Shown here: in pieces, positions 37,760 to 47,119 of the stretch
Numbering within the stretch: position 1 is the first letter of the stretch
Layout: every line of letters begins with the position of its first letter
From: WHUA01 sp963711215
GTDB lineage: Bacteria; Pseudomonadota; Alphaproteobacteria; UBA8366
Direction: 5' to 3'
Assembly: GCA_963711215.1 (NCBI GenBank)
Contig: CAVQDH010000002.1
Location: 868,001 to 932,000, forward strand
Length of the DNA: 64,000 nucleotides
Position numbers and translations under genes: made by a program
Notes under the pieces: model-generated
Databases searched by the model: none
What the model saw: the letters and a program-made list of their open reading frames with translations, nothing else
What the model was told of the DNA's origin: nothing

Positions 37760-38699
37760 ATGAACCCATCGGGCGCGAGTGCCGCCGATACGCTGCGCAT
37801 CTACGGAAATCTGTCGCTGCTGGAGATCGCGCCGGTGCTGCTCGCCGCCGACCGGATCTTCCCCGGAAAGACCGTGATCACCCACGGCAGCGTGATGGCG
37901 CTCTGGGGCAAGGCGAGCGGGCTCGCCAGCCTGGCCTCCGCCGGACAGGCGGATATCGCGACGAATTCCGAAACGCAGATCCTGCATGCCTCCGCCGCGA
38001 ATCCCGACCTGCGCGTCATCTTCACCATTGCCGAGTGCCCGTACCGCATCGTGGCTCGCCGCTCGGCGGGCATCACCCGGCTGGCGGACCTGCGCGGCAA
38101 GCGCATCGGGACCCAGCCCGAATCCTCGGCCGACTTTTTCCTGGAGGCCATGCTGCGCACCGCGGGGCTCGCGCCGGCGGACGTCACGCGCGCGCCCTTC
38201 ATGGCCAAGACGGATGCGCCGGTCAGCCAGCTTCCGGAGGCGTTGCGCGGCGGGAAAATCGACGCCGTGGCGCTATGGGAGCCGCAGGTCGAGCGGGCGA
38301 GGAAGGCGATCGGCAGCGACGCCATCGAATTCTATGATCCGGCGGTCTACACCGAGAAATTCAATCTTTGCACCACGCGAGCCAATCTGGATGATCCATC
38401 GATGCGGCCACGGATCGTCGCCTTTGTCAGGGCGCTGATCACCGCCGTCCGGCGCCTGAAGGTCGAGCCGGAGCTCGGCTGGCGGCTGGTGGCAAAGGCG
38501 GCGGAACTGGATCTCGAAACCGTTCGCGATGCATGGCCTTACTTCAATTTTCCGGGAACGCTGGCGACCGACCTGCTCGACATCTTCGAGCGGCAGGATG
38601 GATGGATCGCCAAGTTGCAGAACCGCGCGCCGCGCGACCGGGATAGCGCTTGCCAAGCTCATCGATGACAGCGTAGTGCGCGAAGCGCGGGCCGGATGA
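37760..38699 (+). CDS. NMT1/SsuA-type ABC substrate-binding-like protein without signal peptide (one frame break)
   Basis: From ATG 37760 (MNPSGASAADTLRIYGNLSL) about 312 residues. IGTQPESSADFFLEAMLRTAGLAPADV is the middle of the NMT1/THI5-like binding-protein fold (quoted: GTQPESSADFFLEAM), and GKIDAVALWEPQVERA is the classic ligand-site helix. A surplus base near 38641 hides the end ALAKLIDDSVVREARAG at TGA 38697-38699. There is no Sec or lipoprotein signal and no permease or ATPase beside it, so it may be cytoplasmic or have lost its export signal. It lies between two copies of the radC 3' end. Confidence 0.78.
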
Positions 38700-38702
38700 C
38701 GG

Positions 38703-39410
38703 CTACAGCAGCCCTTTCGCGCGGAAGCTCTCATGCCCCTTGCGGCCGATCACCACGTGGTCGTGCAGCGCGATGCCGATCTTGTCCAGCGCGTCCTTGA
38801 CCTGGTTGGTCATCTCGATGTCGCCGCGGCTCGGCGTCGGGTCGCCGGACGGATGGTTGTGCACGATGATCAGCGCGCTGGCGCCGAGCTCGAGCGCGCG
38901 CTTCACCACCTCGCGGATATAGACCGGCGTGTGGTCGACCGTGCCGCGCTGCTGCACCTCGTCGGCGATCAGCACGTTCTTGCGGTCGAGGAAGAGCAGG
39001 CGGAGCTGCTCGACCGTCTCATGCGCCATCGCCGCGCGGCAGTAATCGAGCAGCCGCTCCCAGGAGCCGATGGCGTCGCGGCCCATGACCTCCTGCCGCA
39101 GCAGGCGCACCGCGGCAACGCGCACCACCTTGAGCGCGGCGACCGAGGTTTCGCCCATGCCCGGGACGGCGAGCAAGCGGTCCGGCTCGGCGGAGATGAC
39201 GCCGGCGAAGCTGCCGAAGCGGTCGAGCAGGGACTTGGCGAGCGGCTTCACGTCGCGGCGCGGAATGGCCTGCGCCAGCAGCATCTCCAGCAGCTCGTAA
39301 TCGGGCATGCCGTCGCCGCCGGTCGCGAGGAAACGGTCGCGCAGGCGCTGGCGGTGACCGTGATAGTGGGGACGGGGCGCTTTCTGGCTGTCCGACAGGC
39401 CGTCGGCCAT
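38703..39410 (-). CDS. radC: RadC-family JAB/JAMM-domain protein
   Basis: 235 residues. A helix-hairpin-helix region at about residues 60-95 (LLAVPGMGETSVAALKVVR) precedes the RadC/JAB domain. The JAMM metal motif is complete: HNHPSGDPTPSRGD near residue 184. The C-terminus is LHDHVVIGRKGHESFRAKGL. The historical DNA-repair role is doubtful, and the domain is a predicted metallo-protease or nuclease-like fold. It lies 26 bases after map on the same strand. Its 3' 100 bp are duplicated as a relic at 37594-37693. Confidence 0.93.
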   Translation of the reverse strand: MADGLSDSQKAPRPHYHGHRQRLRDRFLATGGDGMPDYELLEMLLAQAIPRRDVKPLAKSLLDRFGSFAGVISAEPDRLLAVPGMGETSVAALKVVRVAAVRLLRQEVMGRDAIGSWERLLDYCRAAMAHETVEQLRLLFLDRKNVLIADEVQQRGTVDHTPVYIREVVKRALELGASALIIVHNHPSGDPTPSRGDIEMTNQVKDALDKIGIALHDHVVIGRKGHESFRAKGLL

Positions 39411-39436
39411 CGTCCGCTCCGCCAGCGCGCCCGCCG

Positions 39437-40297
39437 CTAGACGGCGTAGGGCGGCGCCGTGTATCCCGCGGGGGAGAGGGTGAAGATCTCGCAGCCGTCG
39501 GCGGTGACGCCGATCGTGTGCTCGAACTGCGCCGACAAGCTGCGGTCCTTGGTGACCGCGGTCCAGCCGTCCTGCAGGATCTTCACGTCGTAGCGGCCGG
39601 CGTTGATCATCGGCTCGACCGTGAAGAACATGCCTTCCTCGATCCGCATGCCGGTGCCGGGCGCGCCGTAATGCAGGATGCTCGGCGGGCAGTGGAAGAT
39701 CTGGCCGATGCCGTGGCCGCAGAAGTCGCGCACGACGGAATAGCGCTGCGCCTCCGCGAAGCTCTGGATCGCGTAGCCGATGTCGCCGAGCGTGGCGCCG
39801 GGCCGCACCGCCTCGATGCCGAGCATCATGGCGTCGTAGGTCACCTGCACCAGCTTCTTCGCCTTCACGCCGACCTTGTCGCCGACCAGGAACATGCGGC
39901 TCGAATCGCCGTGCCAGCCGTCCAGGATGACGGTGACGTCGATGTTGACGATGTCGCCGTTCAGCAGCTTCTTGGCGTCGTCCGGAATGCCGTGGCAGAC
40001 GACGTGGTTGATCGAGGTGCAGATCGACTTCGGAAAGCCGCGATAGTTGAGCGGCGCCGAGACCGCGCCGCGGTCGACGGTGAACTTATCGCAGAGCCTG
40101 TCCAGCTCGCCGGTGGTCACGCCGGGCTGCACGTAGGGAGTGATGAAGTCGAGCACCTCGGCGGCGAGCCTGCCGGATTTGCGCATCGCCTCGAACTCGG
40201 CCGGACCATGAAGGGTCACGCCGTTGGGCATGGTGATCGGACCGCTCTGCGCCTGCTTCGTCTGTCTCAATGGCTCGATTCCCGAGGGTTGCATCAC
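39437..40297 (-). CDS. map: Methionine aminopeptidase, type I
   Basis: 286 residues with all five metal ligands of the pita-bread fold. Asp lies in NIDVTVILDGWHGDSSRM (two Asp), His in GHGIGQIFH, Glu in FTVEPMINAG and Glu in QFEHTIGV. The substrate His sits in VCHGIPDD. It removes N-terminal Met from nascent proteins and is usually essential. The N-terminal 22 residues (MMQPSGIEPLRQTKQAQS...) precede the usual start, so ATG at the internal MPNGVTLHGP is an alternative. Operon with radC downstream. Confidence 0.95.
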   Translation of the reverse strand: MMQPSGIEPLRQTKQAQSGPITMPNGVTLHGPAEFEAMRKSGRLAAEVLDFITPYVQPGVTTGELDRLCDKFTVDRGAVSAPLNYRGFPKSICTSINHVVCHGIPDDAKKLLNGDIVNIDVTVILDGWHGDSSRMFLVGDKVGVKAKKLVQVTYDAMMLGIEAVRPGATLGDIGYAIQSFAEAQRYSVVRDFCGHGIGQIFHCPPSILHYGAPGTGMRIEEGMFFTVEPMINAGRYDVKILQDGWTAVTKDRSLSAQFEHTIGVTADGCEIFTLSPAGYTAPPYAV

Positions 40298-40434
40298 AAA
40301 AATAGGGCGAAATCGGACGGATTTAAAGGCCGCAAGCCGCGAAGATCAAGCCAAGGCCCGGTCAATCCGCGGATCGCCCCCCTCAGAAAGCCCGGCTTTG
40401 CGCCATTTCGCAAGGGGAATTGCAGCAGAAACGC

Positions 40435-41149
40435 TTAAAGGACCAGCGGCAGGGGGCCGGCCAGGTCGATTCCGTCGAGCCGCATGTCGCAGGCGTAGCA
40501 AAGCGCTTCGACGCCGCGCTTGCGCGCCTCGGTAAGGCCGGCGGCATAGGCCGGGTCGATATCGCCTGCGAGGCGGAAATGGTCGCAATCGCCGCGCTGG
40601 ACGATATAGAGCATGACCGCGCGCGCCCCGGCGTCGACCATGTCGCCCAGCTCGACCAGATGCTTGGCGCCGCGCTTGGTCACCGCGTCCGGGAACTCGG
40701 CCGCGGTTTCCCGGCCCGGGCTGTGCGCGGCGCAGGTTGACGTTCTTGACCTCGACGTAGCAGGGCGGCTTGGACGTATCTTCGAGCAAGAGGTCGATGC
40801 GGCTGTTCTGGCCGTAGCGCACTTCGCGGCGGCAGGTGGCGTAGCCCGTGAGCTCGGCGATGCGGCCCGCGGCGAGCGCTTCCTCCGCGATGCGGTTCGG
40901 ATGCGCGGTGCTGACGCCGATCAGGCAGCCGCCGACGCGGACCAGCTCCCAGCGCCAGTCGAGCTTCGCCGTCGGGCTGGTGTTGGGCGACAGCCAGACC
41001 TCCGATCCCGGCTCGGTGAGCCCGATCATCGCGCCCGGATTGGCGACATGCGCGGTGACGGTCTCGCCCCCCTCCAGCGTGATGTCGCTGAGGAACCGCT
41101 TGTAGCGGCGGATCAGCGTGCCGCGGGTGAGGGGGGTGGGAAACTGCAC
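40435..41149 (-). CDS. sfsA: SfsA family DNA-binding/nuclease-like protein (one frame break)
   Basis: Starts MQFPTPLTRGTLIRRYKRFL. VTAHVANPGAMIGL and NRIAEEALAAGRI are SfsA signatures. RIDLLLEDTSKPPCYVEVKNVNLRR contains the PD-(D/E)xK-like core (quoted in part: RIDLLL, CYVEVKNV). One surplus G near 40729 breaks the frame before EFPDAVTKRGAKHLVEL. The corrected protein has about 237 residues, normal for SfsA, annotated historically as a sugar-fermentation stimulation protein. It lies 7 bases after the TauD-like gene. Confidence 0.93.
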
Positions 41150-41156
41150 CGGGCTG

Positions 41157-41999
41157 CTACGCGGCCGTCACGGTGACGCGGTTGAGCTTGCGCAGCTCCG
41201 CGTCGTCGTAGTTGGCCACCGCGTAATGCAGCGTGCAGCGGTTGTCCCACATCACCATGTCGTAGGGCTTCCAGCTGTGGCGGTAAAGGAATTCGGGCCG
41301 CGTCAGGTGCTCGGTGAGGAAGCGGAAGATCGGCGTGTACTCCGCCTCCGTCATTCCCACGATGGCGTTGGCGTAGGTCGGGTCGAAGAAGACGAGCTTG
41401 CGGCCGGTCTCCGAATGCGCCTCGATGATCGGGTGCTCGGACGGCGGCGCCTTGGCGCGCAGATCTTCCGTCAGCTGCACGCGATCCTGCCGGTCCTTGT
41501 AATGGCGCTGGTAGACCAGCGAATAATCGTAACTGACGGTGAGGCGCGAGAGGAGGTCCCGCATCGTCTCCGACAGCGCGTCGTAGGCGCGGTAGGCGCT
41601 GGCGAACAGGGTGTCGCCGCCGACCGACGGGATCTGCAGCGCGCGCAGGATCGAGGCGGTCGAGCGCCCTTCGAGATAGGAATAGTCGGAATGCCAGTGC
41701 TGGCCCGAGCCGCGGGTGCCGCCGCCGTCCTTGCGCCGCTCATTGGAGACGACGAGCAGCTCGGGAAAATCCGGATGGCGGTTCGGGCTGAGGTGATGCG
41801 GCTTGGCGACACCGAAGCGCCGCGCGAAAGCGAGTTGCTGCTCCGGCGTGATCTGCTGGTCGCGCATGACCAGGACACTGTGGTCGAGCCAGGCTTGATG
41901 CACCCGGTCCATGTCCTCGTTGGCGGGCTCCTTCGTCAGGTCGAGGCCGATCACCTCGGCGCCAAGCGCGCCGCCAAGGCGGTTAATCGTCAAGCTCAT
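41157..41999 (-). CDS. TauD/TfdA-family 2-oxoglutarate-dependent dioxygenase
   Basis: 280 residues. The iron triad is His/Asp in QHWHSDYSY (HSD) and a distal His in CTLHYAVANYDD; the 2-oxoglutarate Arg follows in LNRVTVTA. GAEVIGLDLTKEP at the start and VMRDQQITPEQQLAFARRFG are family hallmarks. Members hydroxylate taurine, 2,4-D, alkyl sulfates or other acids. Substrate is not predictable here. It is in a leftward run between an asparaginase-like gene and sfsA. Confidence 0.92.
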   Translation of the reverse strand: MSLTINRLGGALGAEVIGLDLTKEPANEDMDRVHQAWLDHSVLVMRDQQITPEQQLAFARRFGVAKPHHLSPNRHPDFPELLVVSNERRKDGGGTRGSGQHWHSDYSYLEGRSTASILRALQIPSVGGDTLFASAYRAYDALSETMRDLLSRLTVSYDYSLVYQRHYKDRQDRVQLTEDLRAKAPPSEHPIIEAHSETGRKLVFFDPTYANAIVGMTEAEYTPIFRFLTEHLTRPEFLYRHSWKPYDMVMWDNRCTLHYAVANYDDAELRKLNRVTVTAA

Positions 42000-42060
42000 C
42001 GTGCAGTCCTCAAAACGGAATGGGGTGGGGAATTCGTTGCCCCAATGATACCCCGGGCGG

Positions 42061-43072
42061 TCAGTAGGTGTCGAACAGGCGCTGGATCTCGTCCGGGTCG
42101 CTGGTCTTGGTCAGCGCCAGCATGAGCAGGATGCGGGCCTTGGTCGGCGGCAGGTTGTCGGCCAGCACGCAGACGTCGGGCCGGCCGTTCTTCATTTTCA
42201 CCAGCCGGCCGCTGCCATTGCGGGTGCTGAGGACCGGCACGACGCCCTTCTTGGCGGCCGCGTTGAGCGCCTCGAGCTGACCCGGGCCGCAGGAGCCGGG
42301 CAGCATGCCGGCGACCACGATGCCCTTCGCCCCTGCCGCGACGAAGGCATCGACCGCCGTGCCGTCGACGCCGCCATAGGAGAAGGAGATATCGACCCGC
42401 GGCAGGTCCTTGCGGCCGCGGATGTCGAATTCCGTGTCGGGCGCATGCCGGCGGACCGGCTTCCGGTAATAGGCGATCTTGTCCGCGTCCGCATGGCCGA
42501 GGACCCCGAAGTCGGGCGTGCGGAAGGTCTGCAGCCGCAGCGTCGACGTCTTGACCACTTCGCGCGCGGCCTGGATCTCGTCGTTGAGCACGGTCAGCAC
42601 GCCGAGGCCGCGCGATTCCGGCGCGCCCGCGACGCGGATCGCGTTCAGCAGGTTGAGGCCGGCATCGGTGCTGAGCGCGCTTGCCGGGCGTTGCGCGCCG
42701 ACCAGGACGACCGGCACGCCGACCTTGACCGTGAGGTTCAGCATATAGGCGGTCTCTTCCAGCGTGGCCGTGCCATGCGTTATGACAAAGCCGTCGAGGT
42801 CCGGGTTCGTCTTCCGCCGTTTTGTCGATCAGCTCGACCAACTCGATCCACTCCGCCGGGCCGATCGCCGGGCTGCCGACTGCCTTGTAGCGCACCGGCA
42901 GGATGTCGGCGACCTTCGCCGTCTCGGGGAAGGCGGCGAGCAGCTCGTCGACCTCGTACTTCTTCTTGTTGTCCGCATAGGTTGCGATGTCGAGGCTGTC
43001 GCGCCCGATCGAGGAGATCGTGCCGCCGGTGCCGATGACCGCGACGCGCGGTAACCGAGTCTTACCTGCCAT
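42061..43072 (-). CDS. Asparaginase-family protein with altered catalytic triad (one frame break)
   Basis: About 336 residues after removing one surplus G near 42808. The first catalytic Thr lies in VAVIGTGGTISS. The second site reads VITHGTATLEETAYML, where typical type I/II asparaginases have HGTDT; Thr89 is kept but the triad Asp90 is Ala. Lys is kept in VKTSTLRLQTF. VGAQRPASALSTDAGLNLLNA and VAGMLPGSCGPGQ are otherwise typical. No signal peptide. The Asp to Ala change makes plain L-asparaginase activity uncertain. It lies 21 bases after a PrpD-like gene. Confidence 0.85.
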
Positions 43073-43093
43073 GGGGTGCCTTCCAGATCGGGA

Positions 43094-44456
43094 TCAGATC
43101 GCCGTAAGGTCTATGATGCTATCGATCCGTTGCAGCTTGTCGAGACGCCAAAGCACGTCGAGCATTTTGTCGCAGGTGTCGCGCTCCAGCGTACGCGACG
43201 CGAGGGTATGGAATTTCGCTTCGAAATCGGCGTCGCTCGGGCCGCGTTGAATGTCCTCTGGCGTCTGACGGTGCTCCGCGGACACCGATCTCGCCGTTCT
43301 TCAGGGTTGCGACGATGCGGCAGCTCCGCGTCGCCGGTGCGAGCCTTCTCGAACCCGTCGTCGAATTCGACGTTCATGCGCTTGATCAGCGCCTGGGTGT
43401 CCTTGTCGCGGAAACGGCCGCGGGCGAAGGTCTCCGGCGTCACCTGGCCGTCGATCAGCGCGGCGGCGACGCAGAAGGGCAGCGAATGGTCCGCCGTCTC
43501 GCGGGTCGTCGGCGCCCAGAGCGCCGGGTCCTTGGTCGGGACGGCGAAATGCTTGGCATAGGTGACGATGCGCACGGCTTCGATCTCCTCCGGCCGCAGC
43601 TTTTCGCGGAGCTTGAGGGCGGCGGTGATCGGCACCTGGATGGCGTCGCGCACGGGGTAGATCTTGATGTTGGTCCGGATCAGCGCGAACTGGTGCTTGG
43701 CGAGGCTGCGCGGGATCGGGAACTTGTAGGATTGGCCCATCGTCTGCTGCCACAGGCCGAACTTTCCCTCGTAGCAGTCCTGGGGCCCGGTCATGCCCGC
43801 CTGCGCCAGCAGCGCCGCGAAGATGCCCTGGCGCGCCGCGTTCGGCCCCGCCACGCCCTTCCACATCGAGAGTTCGCCCGTGCGCGTTTGCATCGTCGCG
43901 ATGTTGGGGATGACGGACAGCGCCAGCGCGTGGCGCAGCTGTGCCTTGTCGAGGCCGAGCAGCCGGCCCGCGGCCAGCGCCGCGGCGGGCGCGCCGGACA
44001 CCGGTTGGTCCCAGCCCTTGCCGTGGCTCGGCACGAACTTCGCAGAAGGTGCACTGGACCTCATAGGCGATGGCGATCGCGAGCATCAGGTCCTTGCCGC
44101 TGGCGCCGGTGATCTCGGCGATCGCCATCAGGCCGGGAATGTTGTCGGACGGATGCGCCGAGCTCAGCCTGAGATGCGCGTCGCTCATGTCGAGATAACG
44201 CACCATGGTGCCGTTCACCAGCGCCGCCATGTCCGGGCGTCGTGCGGACGAGGGTGCCGAACAGGCGGGCGCCGCCGTTTGCGACCGGCAGCGCGACATG
44301 CCGGAGCGCCTTGACCGGCGGGGCGAGCAGGGCCGCCATGGCGCAGCCCATCGAATCGATCATCCGGCCCTTCGTCGCGCGGATCATCGCCTTCGGCAGG
44401 TCGGAATAGGCGAGGCCGCTCGCGAAATCGACAAGCTGCTTCTCGGTTTTGTCCAT
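43094..44456 (-). CDS. MmgE/PrpD family protein (four frame breaks)
   Basis: ATG 44456 has GGAGG nine bases upstream. Segments in order: LVDFASGLAYSDLPKAMIRA, IDSMGCAMAALLAPPV, ALVNGTMVRYLDMSDAHL, SAHPSDNIPGLMAIAE, KFVPSHGKGWDQPVSGAPA, PNAARQGIFAALLAQ, RDKDTQALIKRMNVE and a C-terminal helix ending IDSIIDLTAI. These are the helical dehydratase domain and the insertion domain of PrpD-like 2-methylcitrate dehydratases. Each of the breaks near 44230, 44052, 43305 and 43275 is repaired by deleting one base, giving about 452 residues. A PrpB-like lyase is divergent from it, so the two may share a pathway. Confidence 0.87.
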
Positions 44457-44604
44457 GGTCGGCATCCTCCGGTATCGTAGGGGCGGGCGGCCGATCGGCC
44501 GCGGCGGGCGGGGGCGCTGGGCGCTCCTCCTTTTAGGTCATATAAAATGGCTGCTGGTCAAATCGCGCCGCCTCGGCGGGCGCATAACGGAGGGCGGAAT
44601 TCGC

Positions 44605-45523
44605 ATGGCAAGCAAGGCGCGTCGGTTCAGGGAAATGTTGCAGGCGCCGGAGATCCTCGTCGCGCCCGGCGTCTATGACGGGTTCAGCGCGCGCATCGTG
44701 GCCGCGGCGGGGTTCAAGGCGGCGACGGTCAGCGGTGCCGGGGTCTCGGAAAGCCATCTCGGCTGGGCCGACAAGGGGATCATGGGCTTCCAGGAAAATC
44801 TCCAGGCCTGCCGTTCGATCGCAGGCTGCGTCGACATTCCCATGCGCGCCGATGCGGACACCGGTTACGGCAATGCCGTCAACGTGCATTTCACCGTGCG
44901 CGGCTTCGAGGATGCCGGCCTCGCCTCGATCATGATCGAGGATCAGGTCTGGCCCAAGCGCTGCGGCCACATGAAGGGCAAGGACATCATCCCGGCCGCC
45001 GAGATGGTGCAGAAGGTCAAGGCCGCCGCCGACGCCCGCCGCGATCACCGACTTCGTCATCATGGCGCGCACCGATGCGGCCGCGATCACCGGCGTCGAC
45101 GATGTCATCGACCGTCTCAACATGTATGCGGAAGCGGGGGCCGATGCGCTCTACGCCGACGCGCTGCTGTCGGCCGCCGACATCGAGCGCGTCGCCCGCA
45201 ACGTGCCCCGGCCTTATGTCTGCAACATGGGCTTCGGCTTGCAGCCGCGCTCCACGACGCCCTTGCTGACCGCGAAGCAGCTGCAGGGGATGGGCGTCGC
45301 CATGGTCACCTATCCGCGCATGCTGTCATCGGCGGCGGTGCGCGGCATGCTGAACGCAGTCGCCGCCTTCAAGGAAGGCATGTTCGACGAAGCCCCGCGG
45401 CCGCGCCCGGAGTTTCAGGTCAATTTCACGGAGCTCAGCGAGCTGATGGGGTTGCCGGTGCTGGATGCGATGGAGCAGCGCTACAAGGCCGACGACGTGA
45501 TGCCGGCGCGCGCCTGCCGCTAG
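44605..45523 (+). CDS. Isocitrate lyase/PEP mutase superfamily protein, methylisocitrate-lyase-like (one frame break)
   Basis: ATG 44605 follows GGAGGGCGG. RFREMLQAPEILVAPGVYDGFSA begins the barrel (quoted in part: ILVAPGVYDG). DIPMRADADTGYGN holds the metal Asp residues, and KRCGHMKGK is the C-containing catalytic loop that marks lyases such as methylisocitrate, isocitrate or dimethylmalate lyase rather than PEP mutase. One surplus base near 45042 precedes ITDFVIMARTDA. About 305 residues. Its 3' end overlaps the histidine kinase gene by four bases in convergent orientation. Confidence 0.87.
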
Positions 45524-46837
45524 CCGGCGGCCTTTTTCGGAAGGCTCTTTCCGGGAACGGTCATGGGAATCTCGATCTTGACCGAGGTGCCGCGGCCCGG
45601 CGCGCTCTCGATCTCGATGGTCGCGCCCAGCGTCTCCACGAGCTTGTGAACGATGGAGAGCCCGAGCCCGGTTCCGCGCTCACCGCTGCGCCGGTCGCCG
45701 GATACCCGCCGGTAGGGCTTCACCACGTCGCGCATGTCGTTCGCCGACATGCCGATGCCGGTGTCGGAGACGACGAGCACGAGGACGCCCTTCTGCGCGT
45801 TGCGCTTGACCGACAGGGTGACGCGGCCTTTCTCCGGCGTGAACTTGATCGCGTTCGAGACGAGGTTGACGAGCACCTGGCGCAGCTTGCGCCGGTCGGT
45901 CTGGATGATCGGCAGGTTCGGCTCGATGTCGAGGCGCAGCTCCACATCCGCCTTCTCGGCGATCCGGCCGAGCATCTCGGTCGTCTCCTCGATGACGCCG
46001 CTGATGTTCACCTCTTCGATCTCGAGCGGGTCGGCGCCGGCCTCGATCCGGGACAGCTCGAGGCGGCTGTCGATGATCGACAGCAGATGCTGGCCCGACT
46101 GATAGATATTGTTGGCGTAGTCCTTGTATTTCGGATTGTCGATGGCGCCGAAAATCTCTTTCCGCATCGCGTCCGACATGCCGCAGATCGCGTTGAGCGG
46201 GGTGCGCAGCTCGTGCTGCGTCTCCGCGAAGTAATCGATCCGTTCCCGCGTTTCGCTTTTTGCCTGGGACAGTTCTGCTTCGAGACGCTTTTCCGCGTCG
46301 CGCAGCAGGTCCAGCGCCTTGTTCAAGCGGTTTGTCCGCTTCGCGATGATGTCTTCCATGGCCGTCCGCTCGGTGCGGATCATGCGCTCGAGGACATGTA
46401 GCGTGGCGTGGATGGTCACGCGCTGGGGCAGAAGCGCCGCATCGCGCGGCAGAGAAAGGGCGTCATCGCCGCCGGCCGGCGCCTCGCCGTCTTTGGGATC
46501 GCCATCGCCGAAATGGTAGATGATGGACAGGCGGCGACCGGGGTCGATCGCCCGCAGCCGGTCGGCAAGGCCTTCATCGCCGCCGCTAACGAGCGCTGCC
46601 GGCAGGAGGATGACATCGGGTGGCGTCGCTGCGGCAGGCCTTGGTGGCCCCTTCCTCGTCCGGAACGGACTCCAGCCTCGCAAACCCCGCTGCGCGCAGC
46701 TGATCCTCGATATCCTGCCGCCGCGCGGCGTCCGGTTCGACGATCAGCACGGCCGCTTCGTCGAGGACGGCGGTCTTGTCAGGCAAATCCGGGGTCGAGC
46801 CGGCGCCTTTGGGCGATGTGTCGTTCGATTGAACCAT
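45520..46837 (-). CDS. Sensor histidine kinase with N-terminal pseudo-receiver domain (one frame break)
   Basis: About 438 residues after removal of one T near 46630. Residues 28-110 look like a CheY receiver (AAVLIVEPDAARRQDIEDQL; ATPPDVILLPAAL), but the phosphoacceptor Asp of the usual DVILLD is Pro and the acidic pocket reads EPD. A coiled helix follows (about 140-190), then the HisKA box QHELRTPLNAI. The HATPase domain has NLVSNAIKF (N box), DTGIGMS (G1) and GERGTGLGLS (G2). No membrane segment, so cytoplasmic. No cognate response regulator is adjacent. It is probably a hybrid-derived kinase with a signal-sensing pseudo-receiver. Confidence 0.87.
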
Positions 46838-47119
46838 TCGGCTTGGCAGATTGGTTGACGTTCTGTCGCAGCGTTAACGTTACGGAATATGGGTTAAGAT
46901 CAACTTACCCGCGTGTTGCCCTTTCCAGAAATAAGCCACTGTAAAGGTGAAAATATTTGCATTGCGCCGCAGGAAACGGCGCTATTCCCCATTAGCCTTC
47001 CCGTATCGGAGTCCGGGCTCGAGAGCGAGACTACGCCACAAAGGTTAACGTCAAGGAAACAATTCCGCGGGATAGGGGAGGCCGTCTTCCGGCGAAGGCT
47101 GGCGAACCGTCCGCCTCTG
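46838..47119. other. Intergenic region upstream of the histidine kinase, AT-richer
   Basis: 282 bases without a gene. It holds GTTAACG near 46873 and TTAA-N7-TTAC at 46894-46908, which is one base from the CtrA consensus TTAA-N7-TTAA. It lies about 60 bases upstream of the kinase ATG and probably contains its promoter. The left part near 46940-46960 is locally AT-rich. Nothing else recognised. Confidence 0.4.

Noticed and set aside
44449..46401. 650-residue open frame running from the PrpB-like gene into the kinase antisense
   Set aside because: Only the first part after 44605 is coding; after the break near 45042 it becomes shadow of the real genes.
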